Below are positions 43,549 through 46,237 of a stretch of 46,237 nucleotides of DNA, one piece after another. The translations under genes and the position numbers were made by a program. The stretch comes from Microcaldota archaeon (GTDB taxonomy: Archaea; Micrarchaeota; Micrarchaeia; Micrarchaeales; Micrarchaeaceae). The notes beneath the pieces are model-generated. The model saw only the letters and a list, made by a program, of their open reading frames with translations. It had not been told where the DNA came from and searched no databases. How positions within the stretch are numbered: position 1 is the stretch's first letter; the number at the start of each line of letters is the position of its first letter. The stretch is from assembly GCA_021821445.1 (NCBI GenBank), contig JAKACK010000007.1:1-46237 (forward strand), in the 5' to 3' direction.

Positions 43549-44739
43549 ATGGAAAAAAATAAAATTAATATTAATTACTTAACAGATTTAATTAAAAATA
43601 TGAATAATGATGTATACAAATATAATGAATTACAGACAGTTATAAAAGAGCGTGGAGTTTGGGTAATTAAGAAATTCGGAAAAGAGTTGAAGGATATAAG
43701 AATAAAAAATATGAAAGGATATGAAGGTTATCCAGCAGTACAAATATTAGCAGCAATAACACAGTTTTATCCAAAAGTCCAGAAAAAAATTATGAAAACA
43801 TTCAAAAAAGATTTATTAACTATAAAAAGTGATGAAGGTATAACTTTAGCACATACATTAGCAATGTATGGAAACTGTAAAATGCAAAAAACGCTTATAG
43901 AGATTTTTGGAAAAGATATAGCGACAATAGCAGATAATAACGGTATAACTTTAGCACATAATTTAGCAAGACATGGAAAGGGTGAAGTACCCCTAATAAT
44001 TTTAGATATGTTTAACTATGAGATAGGAACAATAAAGGATAATCACGGTTGGACATTAGCGCATTCATTATTGTTAAATAATTCATCTCCCGATGAAGTA
44101 TTTGAGAGAGTAATGAAACTATTTGGAAATAAAATTGAAACTATAAAGGATGACATGAATATAACTCTAGCCCATAAAATAGCAAGATATGGAAATGATG
44201 AAATACAGAATATGGTTTTGGACATACTTAGAAAAGGAACCGCAACAATAACAGATTATAATGGCCATAGTGTAGCAGATACATTGGCAAGACATGGAGA
44301 TTATTGGATGCATAAAAGATTACTAAAACTATTTGGAAAAGATATAGAAACTATAAAAGATAAATATGGCTGGACTTTAGCACACACATTAGCAAGATAT
44401 AGAAATACTGAAATACAGAATATAGTTTTAGATATGCTTGGAGATAAGATACTAACTATAAAAAGTTATAATCCTCTTAGAAGAATATTAAAAGCCCACA
44501 GAAAATATCCTGATACACACTTTATACTCAATAATGCTATATATAATGAGGTAAATGATGAAATTTCGGATATTGGTCTGGAAAAAGCTTGGGATAGTAT
44601 AGGGCAAAGAATTAAAATAAAGAGCTTTAGTGTAGCAGATATATTAAAACAGTGGGGAAATCTTCAAATAAAAGGAAGAGTTAACGAAATAATTAGAAAT
44701 TATAAAGAAAATCAAAATAAAAATTTAAGGGGAGGATAA
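43549..44739 (+). CDS. Protein of tandem 35-residue repeats, novel-looking
   Basis: About 396 residues. From about residue 93 there are at least six tandem units, mostly 35 residues (one is 37), each of the form x-T-L-A-H-x-L-A-R-x-G-x-x-E-I-Q-x-x-x-L-x-x-F-G-K-D-I-x-T-I-K-D-x-x-G. Examples start at ITLAHTLAMYG, ITLAHNLARHG, WTLAHSLLLNN, ITLAHKIARYG, HSVADTLARHG and WTLAHTLARYR. The layout suggests a helical solenoid akin to ankyrin, but the TLAH signature and length differ. Flanking regions are helical. Function unknown; solenoids usually bind proteins. I prefer ATG 43549 after GTGAT; a TTG at 43528 is open. It is followed by the lone IS605-type hairpin. Confidence 0.75.
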   Translation: MEKNKININYLTDLIKNMNNDVYKYNELQTVIKERGVWVIKKFGKELKDIRIKNMKGYEGYPAVQILAAITQFYPKVQKKIMKTFKKDLLTIKSDEGITLAHTLAMYGNCKMQKTLIEIFGKDIATIADNNGITLAHNLARHGKGEVPLIILDMFNYEIGTIKDNHGWTLAHSLLLNNSSPDEVFERVMKLFGNKIETIKDDMNITLAHKIARYGNDEIQNMVLDILRKGTATITDYNGHSVADTLARHGDYWMHKRLLKLFGKDIETIKDKYGWTLAHTLARYRNTEIQNIVLDMLGDKILTIKSYNPLRRILKAHRKYPDTHFILNNAIYNEVNDEISDIGLEKAWDSIGQRIKIKSFSVADILKQWGNLQIKGRVNEIIRNYKENQNKNLRGG

Positions 44740-44747
44740 TAATTTTT

Positions 44748-44769
44748 AACTTCGTGAATATGAAGTTCC
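44748..44769 (+). terminator. Hairpin after the repeat-protein gene
   Basis: AACTTC and GAAGTT are inverted arms around an 8-nt loop shortly after the stop of the repeat-protein gene, a possible transcript-end or processing hairpin. Confidence 0.3.
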
Positions 44770-44784
44770 AAACTAATTAACATA

Positions 44785-44819
44785 GCAGAAGCTCTGTTTG
44801 TAAGTACGGAGTAGTTTAC
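44785..44819 (+). mobile_element. Lone IS200/IS605-type right end / TnpB omega-RNA-like hairpin
   Basis: The sequence GCAGAAG, a stem CTCTGT/ACGGAG (44792-44797 with 44806-44811, one G-U pair), and then TAGTTTAC reproduces the form GAAG-CCCC-loop-GGGG-TAGTTCAC that ends many archaeal IS200/IS605/IS1341 elements and forms the scaffold of the TnpB guide RNA. No tnpA or tnpB is nearby on either strand, so this is either a remnant or a domesticated, transcribed RNA. It also overlaps the region upstream of the JAMM-like gene start. Confidence 0.5.
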
Positions 44820-44827
44820 TTATCGAA

Positions 44828-45793
44828 TTGCAAAAATATAAATATTACAAATATTACAAAAATAAATACATATTAAGTGATAATACGGAAAAGAGTACTA
44901 CAAAATATGAGACTAATAAATTGAATGATATGTTAAATTATTTATATAAAGGAAATGCGAGTGTAGAGGAGTTTCCAAATAAAACTGTGCTGTTACACTT
45001 TAGTAATTCAGAAAAGGTATCAATAAATAAGGAAGCTCTTTATGATCTCATCAGTGATATGAATAGAAATTATGAAACTGCTGGATACTTGTTAGGTAAA
45101 TATGATCCTCAAAGTAGGAAAACTCTATTTTCTATATATAAATCCAGTAGGTCAATAATAAATAGGTTTAAAGATTCTGTAGTGATAAATCCAAAATTTG
45201 AACAAGATGAGATATCTGGTTATAAACAAATGGGTTTTGATTCTATAATATTTTTGCATTCGCATCCTAATCGTTCTTTTAAGTATTTTTTAGAAGAAAA
45301 ATTAAATAAAATAGATAATAATACAGCTTTAACTTCCCATAAACTAGAAGCTATAAAAGCTGGTTTTAAAATAGCTTGTGATGGGGTATTATCTAAATAT
45401 TCCAATACATCCCCAAATTTAGATGCAAAAGAAATAAAGAAAATATTCAAACTTTCCCTGTTTGATGATTTAAATGCTGGCAAACCTGAAAGCTTTTCTA
45501 TCGTTGAAAATTATAATGAGAATAAAATTCATGAATTATCTAAATTTCTTCGTAAAGGACCTTCTCGTACAATTCAAAAATTAAAATGTGGATTAGATGA
45601 ATTATTCATGCCTATAGAAGCAAGATTTGGTTTAAAAATAAATAAAAAATTAAGTAATGAGGAAATTAATAAAATATTAAAAGATGTAAACGAATATTTA
45701 GATAATACAAAATTGTCATTTGTACATAACAGAATTCATATAGATTATGAATCAAATGAATTTGAAATCATAGTTGATCAGCCACCTAAGTAA
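44828..45793 (+). CDS. JAMM/MPN-like protein with altered metal site
   Basis: About 321 residues. Residues 55-190 fit the JAB/MPN fold: NYETAGYLLG (Glu83 in the metalloprotease Glu position), IIFLHSHPNRS (H-x-H at 144 and 146) and TSHKLEAIKAGFKIACDGVLS, which aligns with the P-S-x-x-D...AG...VGV end of JAMM proteins. The Asp of S-x-x-D is replaced (Leu173, followed by Glu174) and a roughly 15-residue insertion follows the HSHP, so activity is uncertain. Active JAMM enzymes cleave isopeptide or C-terminal tags of ubiquitin-like proteins, or short peptides in defence systems. The C-terminal 100 residues are an unknown helical domain. The start is a TTG without a clear SD; ATG 44930 is an alternative. 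Confidence 0.6.
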   Translation: MQKYKYYKYYKNKYILSDNTEKSTTKYETNKLNDMLNYLYKGNASVEEFPNKTVLLHFSNSEKVSINKEALYDLISDMNRNYETAGYLLGKYDPQSRKTLFSIYKSSRSIINRFKDSVVINPKFEQDEISGYKQMGFDSIIFLHSHPNRSFKYFLEEKLNKIDNNTALTSHKLEAIKAGFKIACDGVLSKYSNTSPNLDAKEIKKIFKLSLFDDLNAGKPESFSIVENYNENKIHELSKFLRKGPSRTIQKLKCGLDELFMPIEARFGLKINKKLSNEEINKILKDVNEYLDNTKLSFVHNRIHIDYESNEFEIIVDQPPK

Positions 45794-45956
45794 TTTACAG
45801 TTTTTTTGAAAATCAATACAACAAAATAATAAATGACACAATAAATATAATTCACGAAAAATCTAACCAAATCAAATAATTAATAAATTAATTAAATCAT
45901 TAAATTTTAATCCTTGCCAATAAATTTTTAATAAATTTTATAAAATCTAGAAATTA

Positions 45957-46060
45957 TAATATATTATTAGAATAACTAATATATTATTAGAATTTAGTAA
46001 TTTATTTTACATGAAAGGCCTAAAGTATAATAAAACTAAAATATAGTTAGAATAACTAAT
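45957..46060. repeat. Short direct and inverted repeats
   Basis: A 20-bp period tandem (TAATATATTATTAGAATAAC) occurs almost twice, and TTAG-AATAA-CTAA, itself a small inverted repeat, occurs twice about 80 bp apart. Sizes and AT content are compatible with a regulatory or replication-related patch or with slippage. Confidence 0.4.
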
Positions 46061-46104
46061 AATATTTAAGAATTATTATAATTTGAAATTTTGCAATTTA
46101 AATA

Positions 46105-46211
46105 TTTCATAATTATGAAAAATATAAAGATTGAATGGTTAAAATTTTGCATTCCATAAAAATGAAATAAAAATAGGATCAAACAAAAGTTGTTCTTTCA
46201 TAATTATGGAA
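46105..46211. repeat. Palindrome TTTCATAATTATGAAA and a near copy
   Basis: A perfect 16-bp palindrome at 46105-46120 and a one-insertion copy at 46196-46211. Each is preceded by an imperfect copy of AAATTTTGCA. Two similar sites about 90 bp apart could be operators of a gene beyond the right edge. Confidence 0.4.
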
Positions 46212-46237
46212 AATATGCCATTTTGGTTAAACAAGTA

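Larger units (their letters stand above)
45794..46237. other. AT-rich non-coding tail with short repeats
   Basis: No gene is seen in 444 bp. It contains two 17-bp copies of TAATATATTATTAGAAT (45957-45973 and 45977-45993), a related TTAGAATAACTAAT at 45967-45980 and 46047-46060, and a 16-bp palindrome TTTCATAATTATGAAA (46105-46120) with a near copy at 46196-46211. Confidence 0.5.

Overview
The window is AT-rich and reads as a piece of an archaeal chromosome. Translation starts are often preceded by GGTG/GTGAT-type Shine-Dalgarno sequences, some promoters have TATA-like boxes close to the start codon, and the gene content looks archaeal: an HTH-CBS regulator, MNT/HEPN and PIN modules, DUF4143 ATPases, an N-glycosylation-rich surface protein and a Sua5-type threonylcarbamoyl-AMP synthase. 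Genes end with TAA, TGA and TAG, so I assume the standard code. Several MFS transporters, an M13 metallopeptidase, a GH15-like enzyme and many unrecognised short genes fit a small-genome acidophile-type archaeon (ARMAN/Parvarchaeota-like or a Thermoplasmatales relative). That placement is inference; no rRNA or marker tree is available here.

Layout. 1-3.4 kb: the end of a dihydrolipoamide dehydrogenase, a small charged protein, an HTH-CBS regulator with a 16-bp palindrome upstream, and a GH15-like glycosidase. 3.4-8 kb: five unrecognised or repeat proteins, including an ankyrin protein. 8-12.4 kb: an M13 peptidase, a small membrane protein, an AhpD-like protein and a 14-TM MFS pump. 12.4-18.5 kb: unrecognised coiled-coil, helical and membrane proteins and a large secreted surface protein. 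18.6-22.2 kb: a second 14-TM MFS pump, two ribbon-helix-helix (RHH) proteins and a 1-Cys peroxiredoxin. 22.4-27 kb: a putative zincin, an unrecognised protein, a DUF4143 ATPase, a DsrE-like protein and a small protein. 27-32.4 kb: metabolic genes (FAD oxidoreductase, MFS transporter, chorismate mutase-prephenate dehydrogenase, SufS-type cysteine desulfurase).

32.4-41.2 kb is the accessory-looking part. It has a long intergenic region carrying a broken copy of the 3' end of the next gene, an unrecognised acidic protein, Sua5, a possible toxin-antitoxin pair (unknown helical protein overlapping a PIN protein by 8 nt), a HEPN/MNT module broken by one in-frame stop in each gene, a 30-codon small ORF, TrpRS with an aaRS-like protein that lacks the HIGH motif, and a decayed reading frame with seven internal stops. 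41.2-46.2 kb holds a second DUF4143 ATPase, a NUDIX/isochorismatase pair, a protein of 35-residue repeats, a lone IS200/IS605-type right-end hairpin, a JAMM-like protein and a repeat-rich non-coding tail.

The strongest candidates for something undescribed are the unknown-antitoxin/PIN pair, the family of 35-residue repeats next to a TnpB-type RNA hairpin and a JAMM-like protein, the HIGH-less aaRS relative beside TrpRS, and the decaying HEPN/MNT module.
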